Part shown: piece after piece, positions 45,056 through 55,660 of the stretch
How the letters are laid out: each line of letters opens with the position of its first letter
Numbering within the stretch: position 1 is the stretch's first letter
NCBI RefSeq assembly: GCF_901709675.1
Contig: NC_051103.1
Span: 605,501-669,500, forward strand
Direction: 5' to 3'
Length of the DNA stretch: 64,000 nucleotides
From: Syngnathus acus
Taxonomy: Eukaryota; Chordata; Actinopteri; Syngnathiformes; Syngnathidae
Translations under genes and position numbers: made by a program
The notes under the pieces: model-generated
The model's database searches: none
Seen by the model: only the letters and a program-made list of their open reading frames with translations
What the model was told of the DNA's origin: nothing

Positions 45056-45636
45056 CTAGTCATGCTGAAAATTTGGCTTCTCCTCTGCCTCGTCCTCCAC
45101 CCCTTGAGTGGTTTTGTTTTTTTCTATAACACTCTTTTGACCAGTGTCCACGTTTCCCACAGTTCCAACAGTTGTCCGAATTTCATGGGGATTTTGAATT
45201 AAATGGCGGCCTGCGGCCTTGTTGGCCTCTACCTCTTCCTCTGCCCTGTTGGGAACTTTGGAAGAAGATTGTTGTATCTTCATCTAGATCATTATTATCA
45301 TCATCTAGATGAAATACATCAGAACCTTTGCCTTTCTTGATCACTTTGTCAGCGTGTCTGGCCCACTGCATGGTTGTTGTAACAGCAGTGTCCACTTCCC
45401 CCAGGTTTTTCCTCATCCAGTTGCCTAATTCAGGGCGGAAACCAGTGAGGAGCGCATTTTTAAGCTGTTGCTGATATGTACTCTCAGCTGCATCATTGAA
45501 TGGGATGCCACCGTGCACCCTGAATTCTTTTTCAAATCTTAATTGAATGGCGGCCTCATCACTTTTCATCTTTCTATTTTTTGTCTTTTGAATTTGTTCT
45601 CTTCTCTCTTGTAAAGCTTTCAACCACACTCTAGCA

Positions 45637-46786
45637 CAGGGGTGGCCAACCAGTCAGAGACTAAGAGCCACATTTTTTACTGTGTCATCGCAAAGAGCCA
45701 CATCATACACATGAGCACACATGAACACCCCCCCCCCACACACACGCACACAAACACGCACGCGCGCGCACGCGCACACACACGCACGCGCACACACACG
45801 CGCGCGCGCGCGCACACGCGCACGCACGCGCACACACACACACACACACCGCTCTGCTCAGCCAAATTTATTGTGTGACATTATGTCACGCACCAACATG
45901 ATAATGACAAATTGACTCCTACAGTACTAAAACCACAGACCAAAGACCACATTTTCAACAATGAACATTGTGTGCATTGTCTCACACAGACAAACTCTCA
46001 GTTCAACAAATTCCAGAAACAAAAACATAATAAGTTTTTTCACTTACTATGTGTGGCAGGACAGACCATTCGTTTGAGTTCGTCGTTTTCAGGAGACAAG
46101 ATTTCAATAACGTCACTGAGGCATATTTTATCGAACTCCACTTCATTGTAGGGCTTTTTAGCCCGTGCAATGTTCCAAGCCAGTTGAAACAATGCAAGTG
46201 TGACAGTCTCTGAGTGCTTCGTAATTTTTTTGAAAAACTGTACCTATTTTTCTGCCTGACTTTTCAAAGTCTCCAAACTTGTGCTTGCGAAATTCAGTCC
46301 CTTTTGCAAAGTCCTTATCGATATTGGCATGAAGTGAGCTGAAGTGGCGCTGACCATTTGAAGCTTTTAAATGCGCCAATGACGTCCGACATATCAGGCA
46401 GAATGGCTTGCCATAGCGTTCAACAAAAAACAACTTTAACTCTGTTAAAAACGTCCTGTGTTCATCGTCATATATTCGTTTAGCTGTGCATTTTTTCCTT
46501 GCCATTTTGGCAAGCGTCTTGTCAGCTTTTCTGGACCTAATGGGCCCCCGTAGTCACAGTCGCCATTCATTAAAAAGCCAGCAAAACCAATCGCTCTGTT
46601 TGTCCCTCCTCCTTTGCGGGATTTCACCTCACGCGCATGCGCGTTTGACCAAAATACCATATTGAACTCAAGCGAAGCAAATACGCACGAACAATAAACA
46701 CAAATGTTGATATGAACGTAAAAGAGCCGCATGAAACTAGCCAAAGAGCCGCATGCGGCTCGCGAGCCGCGGGTTGGCCACCGCTG
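45637..46786 (-). mobile_element. hAT element, 1150 bp, perfect TSD
   Basis: The ends are CAGGGGTGGCCAAC and the complement of CAGCGGTGGCCAACC, flanked by CTCTAGCA at 45629-45636 and 46787-46794. Frame 46505-46158 (minus) encodes the N-terminal part of a hAT transposase (F-C-L-I-C-R-T-S-L-A-H-L-K-A-S-N and H-F-S-S-L-H-A-N-I). A GTAAGT donor-like site follows. The catalytic part is absent. The same family occurs at 49533. Confidence 0.93.
45738..45852. repeat. CA/CG alternating purine-pyrimidine tract
   Basis: About 115 bp of (CA)n mixed with (CG)n, for example CGCGCGCGCGCGCACACGCG. Such tracts can adopt left-handed DNA in principle. It lies inside the hAT element. Confidence 0.95.
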
Positions 46787-47379
46787 CTCTAGCACATTTC
46801 AATTCTCTCGCTTTTCTTTCCTTTCTTAGTCCCTTTGTCTTCCTCGCCACACTCTCCTCCAAAACTTCTACCACTATGTTCCACATTTCAACCTTCAACT
46901 TCCCCTCTACTCCATACTTTTTCTTCCACTTTGGCATGTATCGCATACAATTAAGAAATCTACTCGCGATGTACTTCTCATCTCCGTCAAGAGCTCCTCT
47001 ATTTGCAGATTTACAGTTTCCCATCTTAACTTAGTATTTTATGTTTTTACAATTTTTAAAAAAAATACTTTTTCTTTGAGTTATCCTCAATGCAGGTTTA
47101 AATTGACCTTTCAACAAATTACTAGGCCGTGTTATTGCCGTGGGTTTTTGCTGGTATTGCTCTTTAGTCAATTTATCCTACCAGTCACACTCTCAACCAC
47201 TCAAACTTTAGCGCTTTTTTTCTCTCTTTCAGGCCTATTCAGGATGGGTGCAAAACCCTCCCAAACAGCTTGGAAAAACGGACAAAAAAGAATCTACGCC
47301 CTTCTTCGATTAAGAAAAAGAAGCTCTGTTTTTCTTAGCCCGTCTCTTCCACTGGGTCTTGGACCCAAGCTGTTTCTTG

Positions 47380-47525
47380 GCTTGGAAAAACCAAAGCTGT
47401 ATCTCATAGCTGGGACAAACTAAAGACGTATCTCATAGCTCGGACAAACCAAAGCCGTATCTCATAGCTTGGACAAACCAAAGCCGTATCTTATGGCTCG
47501 GACAAACCAAAGCCGTATCCCGTGC
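47380..47525. repeat. 29-bp tandem repeat in retroviral leader
   Basis: GACAAACCAAAGCCGTATCT recurs at 47414, 47443, 47472 and 47501, a 29-bp period with few mismatches. It lies between the primer-binding site and gag of the endogenous retrovirus. Confidence 0.9.
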
Positions 47526-47730
47526 AGGGCTTTTACTTACTTGTCCCCTGGTTCGTTGCACTTCCGGATCCCGTCAATCCACTGTTGTCAGACGAAGGCA
47601 GATCTAAGATGCTGGCCCAGCGAAGAATTTTCTTCCCAGGTCTTTCTTTACCAGGTCCTCCTAATGGAAGCTGGCCTGTCGACAGTGTGCAGCATGTCCT
47701 CCTCCGTCCATCAGCAGTGGGTATGTTGAG

Positions 47731-47748
47731 ATCCGGGTCACGGCACCA
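47731..47748 (-). promoter_or_regulatory. Primer-binding site, tRNA-His type
   Basis: The minus strand reads TGGTGCCGTGACCCGGAT three bases after the LTR end. It would pair with the 3' end of tRNA-His with one mismatch (known complement TGGTGCCGTGACTCGGAT). It fixes the orientation of the provirus. Confidence 0.8.
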
Positions 47749-47751
47749 AAA

Positions 47752-47878
47752 TGTTAGAGTGGTGCTTACTAACTTATTCGCAAGAACCACACAGTATGCA
47801 CACTTGCAAGTGGAGAAATCGTTCGTCACTGTGCATACAGCGATGTTCGAACGAAGTCTGCCTTTGGTTTTACACATG
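47752..47878 (-). repeat. U5-side fragment of the retroviral 5' LTR
   Basis: It ends (minus strand) in CTCTAACA. It shares CTTATT(C/T)GCAAGAACCACACAG and TACAGCGATG(G/T)TCGA with the solo LTRs at 55238 and 58511, so it belongs to a related LTR family. The U3/R part is lost beyond 47878. Confidence 0.75.
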
Positions 47879-48162
47879 TGTAAATGGTTTAAAAATGTCT
47901 TTATAAATCTCGTTTAATCTTAAAGTGCACTACTGTTATGTTATGTTAATGTAATGCTGTTAATGTTTTGTAAAAGGAATGTTCATTAAATTTAAACATT
48001 TTCCTAATGTTCTTGTGCTTCTTTACACCAAAAAAAAAAAAGAAAAGACATGATATTTTGGTTATTTATAGCATAGTATGGTATAATATTAATGGTCCGG
48101 CCCACTCGACATCTACCGGGGCCGTATGTGGCCCACAATGTGAAATGAGTTTGACACCTCTG
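47879..48162. mobile_element. hAT right end (remnant)
   Basis: The end GTGGCCCACAATG...GAGTTTGACACCTCTG (48120-48162) is a Charlie-type hAT terminus in complement. The remainder back to 47879 is AT-rich with no coding frame. No left terminus was found. Confidence 0.5.
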
Positions 48163-48434
48163 TACTAGGCTATGAGTGACCCATTTTTCTTTTTATGGAA
48201 CTGTTTCTCCGACACATGCCTCCACGTGTTCAGACTGCACTCGGCAACACTACAATCACCAAACCTAGCGGAAGAGGCCACTTTTTCCTCGCTACCCAAC
48301 GTTTTGCTCCCGATGTGCTGGCCCTGACACGCAGCTACACCCGACCAAACATGGGCCCTGCTACCACCGGCAGCCCTGACATCCAAGGAATGTGCCATTT
48401 TCATTAATGTGAAAGCGTACGCCCAATAGCAGCC
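48163..48434. other. Unassigned 270-bp stretch upstream of candidate exon
   Basis: Moderately GC-rich sequence without repeats from elsewhere in the window. It could be the 5' UTR or promoter of the candidate exon at 48435, but nothing diagnostic is seen. Confidence 0.3.
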
Positions 48435-48623
48435 ATGGCCGATAGTGTTAGAAACCGGCTGTTTGTCAAGGATGACGACAATGATGCAGTGTTCACAGAG
48501 GTATGTTGGTACTTTTGAATGTCATGCAGGACAAATATACTCTTCTGTGAAAAAAAATGTACGTTCAAAATTTGTTTATTTCAGGAGGACAAAACTAATT
48601 TCATTATTCACAAAATGACTTAA
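48435..48623 (+). CDS. Candidate host coding exons (very short)
   Basis: ATG at 48435 has a strong Kozak context (AGCCATGG) and opens 22 codons (M-A-D-S-V-R-N-R-L-F-V-K-D-D-D-N-D-A-V-F), ending at GAG/GTATGT (48500/48501). An 84-bp intron would end at TTTATTTCAG (48584). The joined frame gives E-D-K-T-N-F and stops at TAA 48621-48623. The donor, acceptor and phase fit well and the composition differs from the surrounding repeats, but the product is only 34 aa. It may be the 5' end of a host gene, a pseudogene, or chance. I do not recognise the protein. Confidence 0.3.
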
Positions 48624-48944
48624 GGAAACAACCACACTGCATCTCCCGAAAGTTGAGCGGCAAGCAGGAATGGATAATGACTTATGAACATTTATAATTA
48701 ATAAAAAACATAAAATAACAGGATGAAAACGAAGAAGGTAAATGCCAAAAACTCCAAGAAGTTGGTCAGCACTTGACCCGGATAGGGACAATTTCATGGA
48801 TGGACGAAAACCCACTTCTGGGTGTTCTTAGTCCTTTTTCTAAATGTTCTCTCTCGTCCGCAATATGCGATTCCCAGGGAAATAGAATGCCTAAGGCTCT
48901 AAACTCTTCAGCCAGTCAATGGAATAGGGTACAAAACCAAAAGT
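48624..48944. other. Unassigned stretch
   Basis: No recognisable coding frame, terminal repeat or RNA gene. Confidence 0.5.
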
Positions 48945-49014
48945 AATGATAATAATTCATTCAATTTATATAGGGGTTTTCAAGGACCCAAAGACGCTTA
49001 AATACAGGTTTATT
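48945..49014 (-). mobile_element. L2-type 3' tail fragment
   Basis: ATAATTCATTCAATTTATAT, then AAGGACCCAAAGACGCTTA, is the complement of the same L2-type tail seen at 804-900. Nothing more of the element is recognisable beyond about 49014. Confidence 0.65.
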
Positions 49015-49531
49015 TTCAAGAACAATATATCATCTAAGAACAATTATATTTATAACTTAAGTGCCATACGCCCTTCACACAGCCATTCATGGAAACAGAA
49101 AAGTAATTTCAGTCCAACTGCAGGCGAGCAAGAGCTCACTGCTCGCTGGCACTCATGAAAAATGTGGTCGACTTCGGGGAAACCATTCCTGCTGTTGCCC
49201 ATATGGCGCCGCCATAATCAACCAAAAAATTAAGACCTGTCTCGTGGGCCTTCAATCAATACTGTTTTGTCAATCAATCTTGTTTTTCTAACTTTCCTGG
49301 GCCTTTTTGATGGCGTGTTTAATTTTGTCATTGACCTCTCTGTTCTCATGTTCTGTACCAGTAAATACATTTTGTTCTATTATTCAATATATGGTTAAGG
49401 TCTTTAGAAATCAATGGTTTGTTGTTTGGAAAAATTGTCACTGTTATTATTTATGCTATCAACACAGAATGTAATGTAAGAAGACATCCACCTGGTTATT
49501 AAGGTTAGCTGAAGATGTTAAACAGTAGAGC
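49015..49531. other. Unassigned stretch
   Basis: AT-rich, with short frames only and no terminal repeats found. Confidence 0.5.
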
Positions 49532-49532
49532 A

Positions 49533-50390
49533 GGCCTGGCCAACCCGGGGCTCCCGAGCCGGATGCGGCTCTTTGCCTGGTTTCATGCGGCTCTTTTACA
49601 TTCAAATCAACATTTGTGTTAGTGTTTTTTTTTTGTGCGTGTTTGCTTCGCTTGAGTTCAATATCGTATTTTCGTCAAACGCGCATGCGCATGAGGTGAA
49701 ATTCCACAAAGCAGGAGGGGCAAACCAATTCGAGTAAACAATTAGTGTCAATTTCGCTTTCAAAATTGCAGGGAAAAAATGCACAGCTAAACGAAAATAT
49801 GACGATGAACACAGGACGTTTTTAACAGAGTCGGAAACTTTATATTTTTTTGTTGAACGTAATGGCAAGCCATTCTGCCTGATAAGTCAGATGTCATTAG
49901 CACATTTCAAAGCTTCAAATCTTCAGCGCCACTTCAGCTCACTCCATGCTAACATCGATAAGGACTTTCCAAAATGGACTGAATTTCGCAAGCGCAAGTT
50001 GGACACTTTGAAAAGTCAGGCAGAAAAACAGGTACAGTTTTTCCAAAAAATTACGAAGCACTCAGAGACTGTCACGCTTGCATTATATCAATTGGCTATG
50101 AACATTGCACGGGCTAAAAAAGCCATACAATGAAGGTTCGTGAAAAAATGCCTCAGTGACGTTGTTGAAATCTTGTCACCTGAAAATCAGACATCCAACT
50201 GTCCCGCCACACTGTTGAACACAGAATAATGGACATTAACAGGAACGCCAGAAGTCACACGAAGCAACATGCACACAGTAAGTGAAAAAATGCTATTGTA
50301 AATTATTATGTTTTTGTTTGTGGACTTGGTTGAACTGAGAGTTTGTGTGTGTGAGACAGTGCACACAATGTTCATTGTTTAAAATGAATG
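49533..50390 (+). pseudogene. hAT element, ZBED-type N-terminal transposase fragment
   Basis: It starts CAGGCCTGGCCAACCCGG and follows the sequence of the element at 45637 in the opposite sense. Frame 49891-50133 encodes S-L-A-H-F-K-A-S-N-L-Q-R-H-F-S-S-L-H-A and K-H-S-E-T-V-T-L-A, the region after the zinc finger. The finger itself is frame-disrupted at 49800-49890. An imperfect A-A-K-K-C-L-S-D-V-V-E-I-L follows near 50140. A clear right terminus is not visible. Confidence 0.7.
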
Positions 50391-50519
50391 GGAATTGATA
50401 AGATTTTTACGATTTTTGATTCCGTTTAATGATTCAATTCTTTATTGGTTCTCTTATCGATTCTCATTTGGGGAAAAAAGAAGCTCATAAATGATTATGA
50501 TCATTTTGTTTATTATATT

Positions 50520-51215
50520 GCAACTTTGTGAAATATTCTGTTTGCAAACATTCTCCTAAAATAGAAAACATCACCCATCAAAAATCAGGGGCTTCTACAG
50601 TGTGTCATTTTATCCATTATAATATTTTGTCTGTTATACTCTGGATAATTTATTTTTTAAAGCCATTCGTTAATATAGAAATCAACATTTTCCATGTTTT
50701 TTGTGTATTTTTTATATGTAAAAATGTTATCTATTAATGTGGCTGTATTAACTAATATTCTACTCGATTTTGTAATTAGACGGAAAAGACAGTTACTGTG
50801 CAATGCATTTCTAAATTCTGAGATTTTCTGGTGGCTGTTGGGGTTTAATAAATCAATATTAATGTCCCAGCATAATATTTGCGTTTTCTTATAACTTGAT
50901 TGAGAATGGCAACTAATCTCTCATTAAAAATGTCAAGACAAGATCTTGGGATTCTATATACACAACTTCTGATTATATGAGCTGCTTTTTTTAATATGCA
51001 TAATATAATTAATATGCACACTCCGTTATATTATCGATGGAATACGTAAAACATTCAATCACAGTGCATCTCATGGTTTTGTCCACATATAGTGCGACCC
51101 CACCTCCTTTTTGTTCATTAGGTTCATTGTCAACATCTCATATCCATCCATTTCGACATCTTTTGTCATTGTTGAGCCGAGTGTCCTTTAAAGCTATTTT
51201 TTTTTTGTTCTTTTT
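50520..51215 (-). pseudogene. LINE-E copy 2, endonuclease part
   Basis: Broken minus-strand frames show K-K-G-G-G-V-A-L-Y-V-D, then, further on, D-I-N-I-D-L-L-N-P-N and T-A-T-L-I-D-N-I-F, the order expected for an apurinic-type LINE endonuclease. The N-terminal end of the same copy lies beyond LINE-C, at 58220-58313 and 60254-60440. Confidence 0.7.
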
Positions 51216-52032
51216 TTTTTTTCTTTGATGGCGCCGCTCGAGTGGTAGCCTGTTACAGCAGCTTTGTCCTTACTTCCCTTCTTTTAGTGTTTTGATTGTG
51301 TTATAGTGAGTTTTTTGTTGTTTTTCACCTTCTCACATCATTGAATTAGGCTAGTGCGCGGCTATGGATGTTCACGTTGTAACATTCATAGTTTGTTCCG
51401 TACTGATTTTGGAACTTTTTGGTGCGGCGTTGGGTGAGCCATCCATACTCTGCTCCCTTGTCTACACCCGCGATCAGCTGTTAGCCTGGCGCTACACACC
51501 CCTTCCCTGCGGGTTGCGGCCGGAGATCCCCAAGGAGATATGGCCGCGGAGAAGAGGATGCCGAGCCGGAGTGAAGTGCAAGCAGCGGAAGAGACGGTAT
51601 AAACCGTGCTTGCCGTCGGTCATCATGGGAAACGTGAGATCTCTTCAAAGCAAAATGGAAGAGCTAACGGCGCTAGCCAGGACGCAGAGGGAATATCGCG
51701 AATGCAGTCTCATGTGCTTCACGGAGACATGGCTGAACGATCTCTCGCCCGACTCACACCTCTCCCTGGACGGTTTTCAAGTGGTGCGGGCTGACAGGAG
51801 TGCTACGGAAAGCGGTAAGAAGAGAGATGGGGGACTCGCTGTGTTTGTGAACGATAGATGGTGCCATCCCGGACACATCAGCGTTAAGGAGCGTCTCTGC
51901 TCCAGTGACTTGGAGCTATTGGTGGTTAGCATGCGACCGTACTATCTCCCGAGGGAGTTTTTACATGTTATTGCTATAACTGTGTACATCCCTCCCTCGG
52001 CAGTCGCTGCTACCACTACGAACCTAAAAAAG

Positions 52033-55016
52033 ATGGCGGCGCGTGCATACGCAGCGACCTCTCTCTGTCCCGCCTGAACGGTATTTTGTTCGTCTAATGA
52101 GTGTTTGTCCGGCAGTTTTGTGTGTTCGTCTCGTCGTACTGAGTCGTGCTACAAGTACGGCAGGCAGGTTCTGCTCGACATCGGCGAAAGCGAGTTTTGT
52201 CGAGTTCTGGACTTTGATGCGGGGACATTAAAGGAGCTCGGACTGCTACGTCCTGAAGCGTCGCCGGACTCGTCTGCTATTCCTCCCCCGGTTGGGAAGC
52301 GTCGAAAGCGGTGTGCGAGGAGGCTGAAGAGGGGCAAGCGTGGGGGCGTCCGGGCCAGGCTGGCGGCCAACCCAGCTCGCCCGGCCGTGCCTTCCATTCT
52401 TCTGGCGAATGTTCGATCGCTGGATAACAAAATGGATTACATTCGCTTGCTGAGATCTACAAACCGGACGGTGCGTGACTGCTGTGTGCTCGTGTTCACT
52501 GAGACTTGGTTGACCGTCAACATTCCGGACTCAGCTGTACGTCTGGAGCGGCTAGCGTGCTATCGGGCGGACCGGGCCATTGTACAAGGGGGAAAATCTC
52601 GTGGAGGTGGATTATGCGTCTACATCCGTGACGAGTGGTGCCGGGTCTCTGTGGTGGTATGCAAGCACTGCTCGCCGCTGGCGGAGTTTGTGATCATTAA
52701 GTGCCGTCCTTTTTACCTGCCAAGGGAATTTACCGCGATTCTGCTGGTCGCGGTTTACATCCCGCCTTCCAACATCGAAGGCGACAGGATCGCGGCTCTT
52801 AGTGAACTGTACCAGGCTGTCAGTGAACAACAGACAGCGCACCCTGACGGTTTCACCATCTTCGCTGGGGATTTTAATCATGCTAACCTGAAGTCTGTTT
52901 TTCCGAGGCTTCACCAGCATGTTAATTTTCCTACGCGTGGCGACAGCTTCCTGGACCTGGTCTACTCTTCGCATAAAGGAGCTTTCAAAGCTGCCCCCCT
53001 CCCTTTCTGACCATATCACTGTTATGCTTTTGCCCGCATACAGACAAATGGTGAGAACATCCAGACCGGTTCGCAAGCGGGTACGGGTGTAGCCTGAGGG
53101 TGCCTCTGATGCGCTTCGTGACTGCTTTGGCTCTACTGACTGGGACATGTTTAGGAGGGCTGCCACTTGCGACGGTCGGGCAGACATTGAGGAGTATACT
53201 GACTCTGTTTCCTCCTACATCAGGAAGTGCATTGATGATGTGACTCACTCAAAATCCATCGTCACTCGGGCTAACCGGAAGCCATGGCTGACAGGGGCTG
53301 TCTTCAGGCTGCTGAGGGCCAGGGACAAAGCCTTTAGAGCGGGGGATGAGGCTGGCTTGAGGACTGCGAGGGCCGACCTGTCCCGGGGCATCAAAGAAGC
53401 GAAGAGGGCGTTCTCGTGCAAAATTACCGCCCACTTCAAGGACAGCAGGGACGCACGGAGCCTTTGGCAGGGCATTCAGACCATCACGGACTACAAGCCC
53501 GCGCCGCAGAGCTGTGAAGGCGACGTCAGTCTGCTCAATGACCTCAACCGCTTCTTTGCTCGCTTCGACGCTCAGAACAGCACTTGCCCGCTGAAGGCCA
53601 CTCCCCCTTCCCACGAGCTGCCCCTGTGCCTCTCCGCCGACAGCGTGAGGAGGGCGCTTGCCGCTATCAACATCCGTAAGGCGGCGGGCCCTGACAACAT
53701 CCCGGGTCGAGCGCTGAAGGACTGCGCTGGTGAGCTGACGGGTGTCTTCACGGACATCTTTAACACTTCCCTGCAGCAGGCCATCGTCCCGTCGTGTTTC
53801 AAAGCTGCCACCATCGTACCTGTGCCGAAGAAACCTGCTCCGTCCTGCTTCAATGACTACCGCCCCGTGGCACTTACGCCCATCATCATGAAGTGCTTTG
53901 AGCGGCTTGTCATGGAGCACATCCGATCCGTTCTCCCCCCCACCATTGACCCCTTCCAGTTTGCGTACCGAGCCAAACGGTCCTCTGAGGATGCCATCTG
54001 CTCTGCCCTCCACTCGGCCCTCACCCACCTGGAGGGGAGGGACTCGTATGTGAGATTGCTGTTTGTGGACTTCAGTTCTGCCTTCAACACCATTGTGCCA
54101 CAACGTCTCATCAGCAAACTTGACAAGCTGGGCCTCAGTACCTGCCTCTGCAACTGGCTACTGGACTTCCTCTGTCAGAGGCCACAGGTGGTACGTGTTG
54201 GCGACAAAATCTCCGCCAGCATCACGCTGAGCACAGGGGCCCCCCAAGGCTGCGTGCTCAGTCCGCTGCTCTTCACCCTCCTGACGCATGACTGCACTGC
54301 CACCTACAGCGACAACCGCATAGTGAAGTTTGCTGACGACACGACTCTGGTGGGTCTCATCACCAAGGGAGACGAGACTCAATACAGGCTGGAGGTTGAC
54401 CTTCTGACCACGTGGTGCAGGGACAACAACCTCCTGCTGAACGTCGACAAGACCAAGGAGATTGTTGTTGACTTCCGGAAGGGTTACACCCAACACCTGC
54501 CGCTGACCATCGACGGTGCTGTGGTGGAGAGAGTGAGCAGCGCCAGGTTCCTGGGGGTGCACATCAGTGAGGATCTCTCCTGGTCCACCAACACCGCATC
54601 ACTGGCGAAGAAGGCCCAGCGCCGCCTGTACTTCCTTCGGAAACTCAGGCGAGCGGGCGCTCCTCCGGCCGTCATGACTACATTTTACCGCGGCACCATT
54701 GAGAGCGTCCGCTCCAGCTGTATTGCTGTTTGGGGTGGCAGCTGCACTGACTACAACTTGAAGGCCCTGCAGCGCATAGTGAACTGGTAAGACTATTGGT
54801 GCTCCTCTCCCCTCCTTGAAGGACATTTACACCTCCCATCTCACCCGCAAGGCGACCACGATTGTGAGTGATGTGAGTCACCCCGCTCACTCTTTGTTTG
54901 ATCTTCTGCCCTCTGGGAGGAGGTACAGGAGCCTGCGCTCCCGCACCACCAGACTCTCCAACAGCTTCATACTCCAGGCTGTTAGGATCCTGAACTCGCT
55001 CCCCCTTTCTGCGTAG
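52033..55016 (+). pseudogene. LINE-A endonuclease-RT, broken copy
   Basis: Compared with the 999-aa copy it has four lesions: CGA to TGA at 52075 (codon 15), a ~10-bp deletion near 53003 before the L-S-D-H motif, TGG to TAG near 53091, and a short deletion near 54785. Open parts are 52105-53010, 53147-54790 and 54816-55016. The RT core, with F-A-D-D, is otherwise intact, and residues agree almost everywhere with the intact copy. Confidence 0.92.
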
Positions 55017-55237
55017 CGTCCTGTTCTTTGCGCTATGCTTGCTGTCTGCTGTATGAACACTGGCTCAGTTTTGCTCCTCTTATTTATTGGGTTATTTGTT
55101 TATTATTTATTCATCGCTCATATTATTTATTTATTATTTTTTATTTATTATTTATTGTTTGTGCCTTCTTGTTTTTATTTTGTGTCGTCTACTTGTATGT
55201 CTATCGTGTACTATGTCTCGTCACCGTGGGATAGAGG

Positions 55238-55660
55238 TGTTAGGGTTTGCAGAATATCTTCATCGTATGATTATGTTGGAATGTAACCTGTAATAATTTA
55301 CCTTGGTACCTTACCAAAAGTAGTAGACCAAAGTGCTAAGATATTTTCACCTGATTGACTAGCTGCAGAGGAAGCAATCAAAGTTGCTTTGTTTCCACAA
55401 AGTCGTAAAAGGCCCCCTGCTATGCTTTGATCAGCAGGGGAGCGTCTTCACCCCATCCTGGGTCCTCACACCCCCACTTTCAACCCCACTGTGTTTCTTC
55501 TCAATAAATATGCACCCGATGAGGCCTGACGTCAGACTTCATTCGACCATCGCTGTAAGCACAGCGACGAGTGAACTCTCCGCCTGAAGGTGTCTGAAAC
55601 GACTAACTTGTCTCCAGTGTGGTTCTTGCAAAATAAGTTAGAGTGAACACTACCCTAACA
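55238..55660 (+). repeat. Solo LTR, 423 bp, perfect 5-bp TSD
   Basis: TGTTAGGG...CCCTAACA termini, flanked by AGAGG at 55233-55237 and 55661-55665. AATAAA lies at 55503-55508. It splits the LINE-A 3' UTR, which is uninterrupted in the copies at 3834, 8492 and 29446. The same LTR family occurs at 58511. Confidence 0.95.

Larger units (their letters stand above)
45056..47024 (-). pseudogene. Retroviral gag, split by hAT and one stop
   Basis: The start at 47024 has a myristoylation-type M-G-N-C-K-S, followed by a basic matrix-like segment. A hAT element (45637-46786) interrupts it. Capsid C-terminal sequence resumes at 45629, then an acidic stretch, a glycine/arginine-rich run, an in-frame TGA at 45183-45185, and a nucleocapsid CCHC knuckle (C-W-N-C-G-K-R-G-H-W-S-K-E-C) near 45130-45171. 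Much of capsid appears missing. The product is not intact. Confidence 0.8.
42232..47880 (-). mobile_element. Endogenous retrovirus, gammaretrovirus-like, gutted
   Basis: On the minus strand in order: U5 end of a 5' LTR (47878-47752), a His-type primer-binding site (47748-47731), a leader with a 29-bp tandem, gag (from 47024), a few codons past the gag stop, a scrap of RT, the integrase C-terminus (ending near 42340), and possibly the env start. Most of pol and env and the 3' LTR are missing. Three hAT elements interrupt it. This is an old, non-functional remnant. Confidence 0.8.

Noticed and set aside
45654-45915. Cys/Val/Arg or His/Thr-rich frames on both strands
   Set aside because: These are translations of the CA/CG tract, not proteins.
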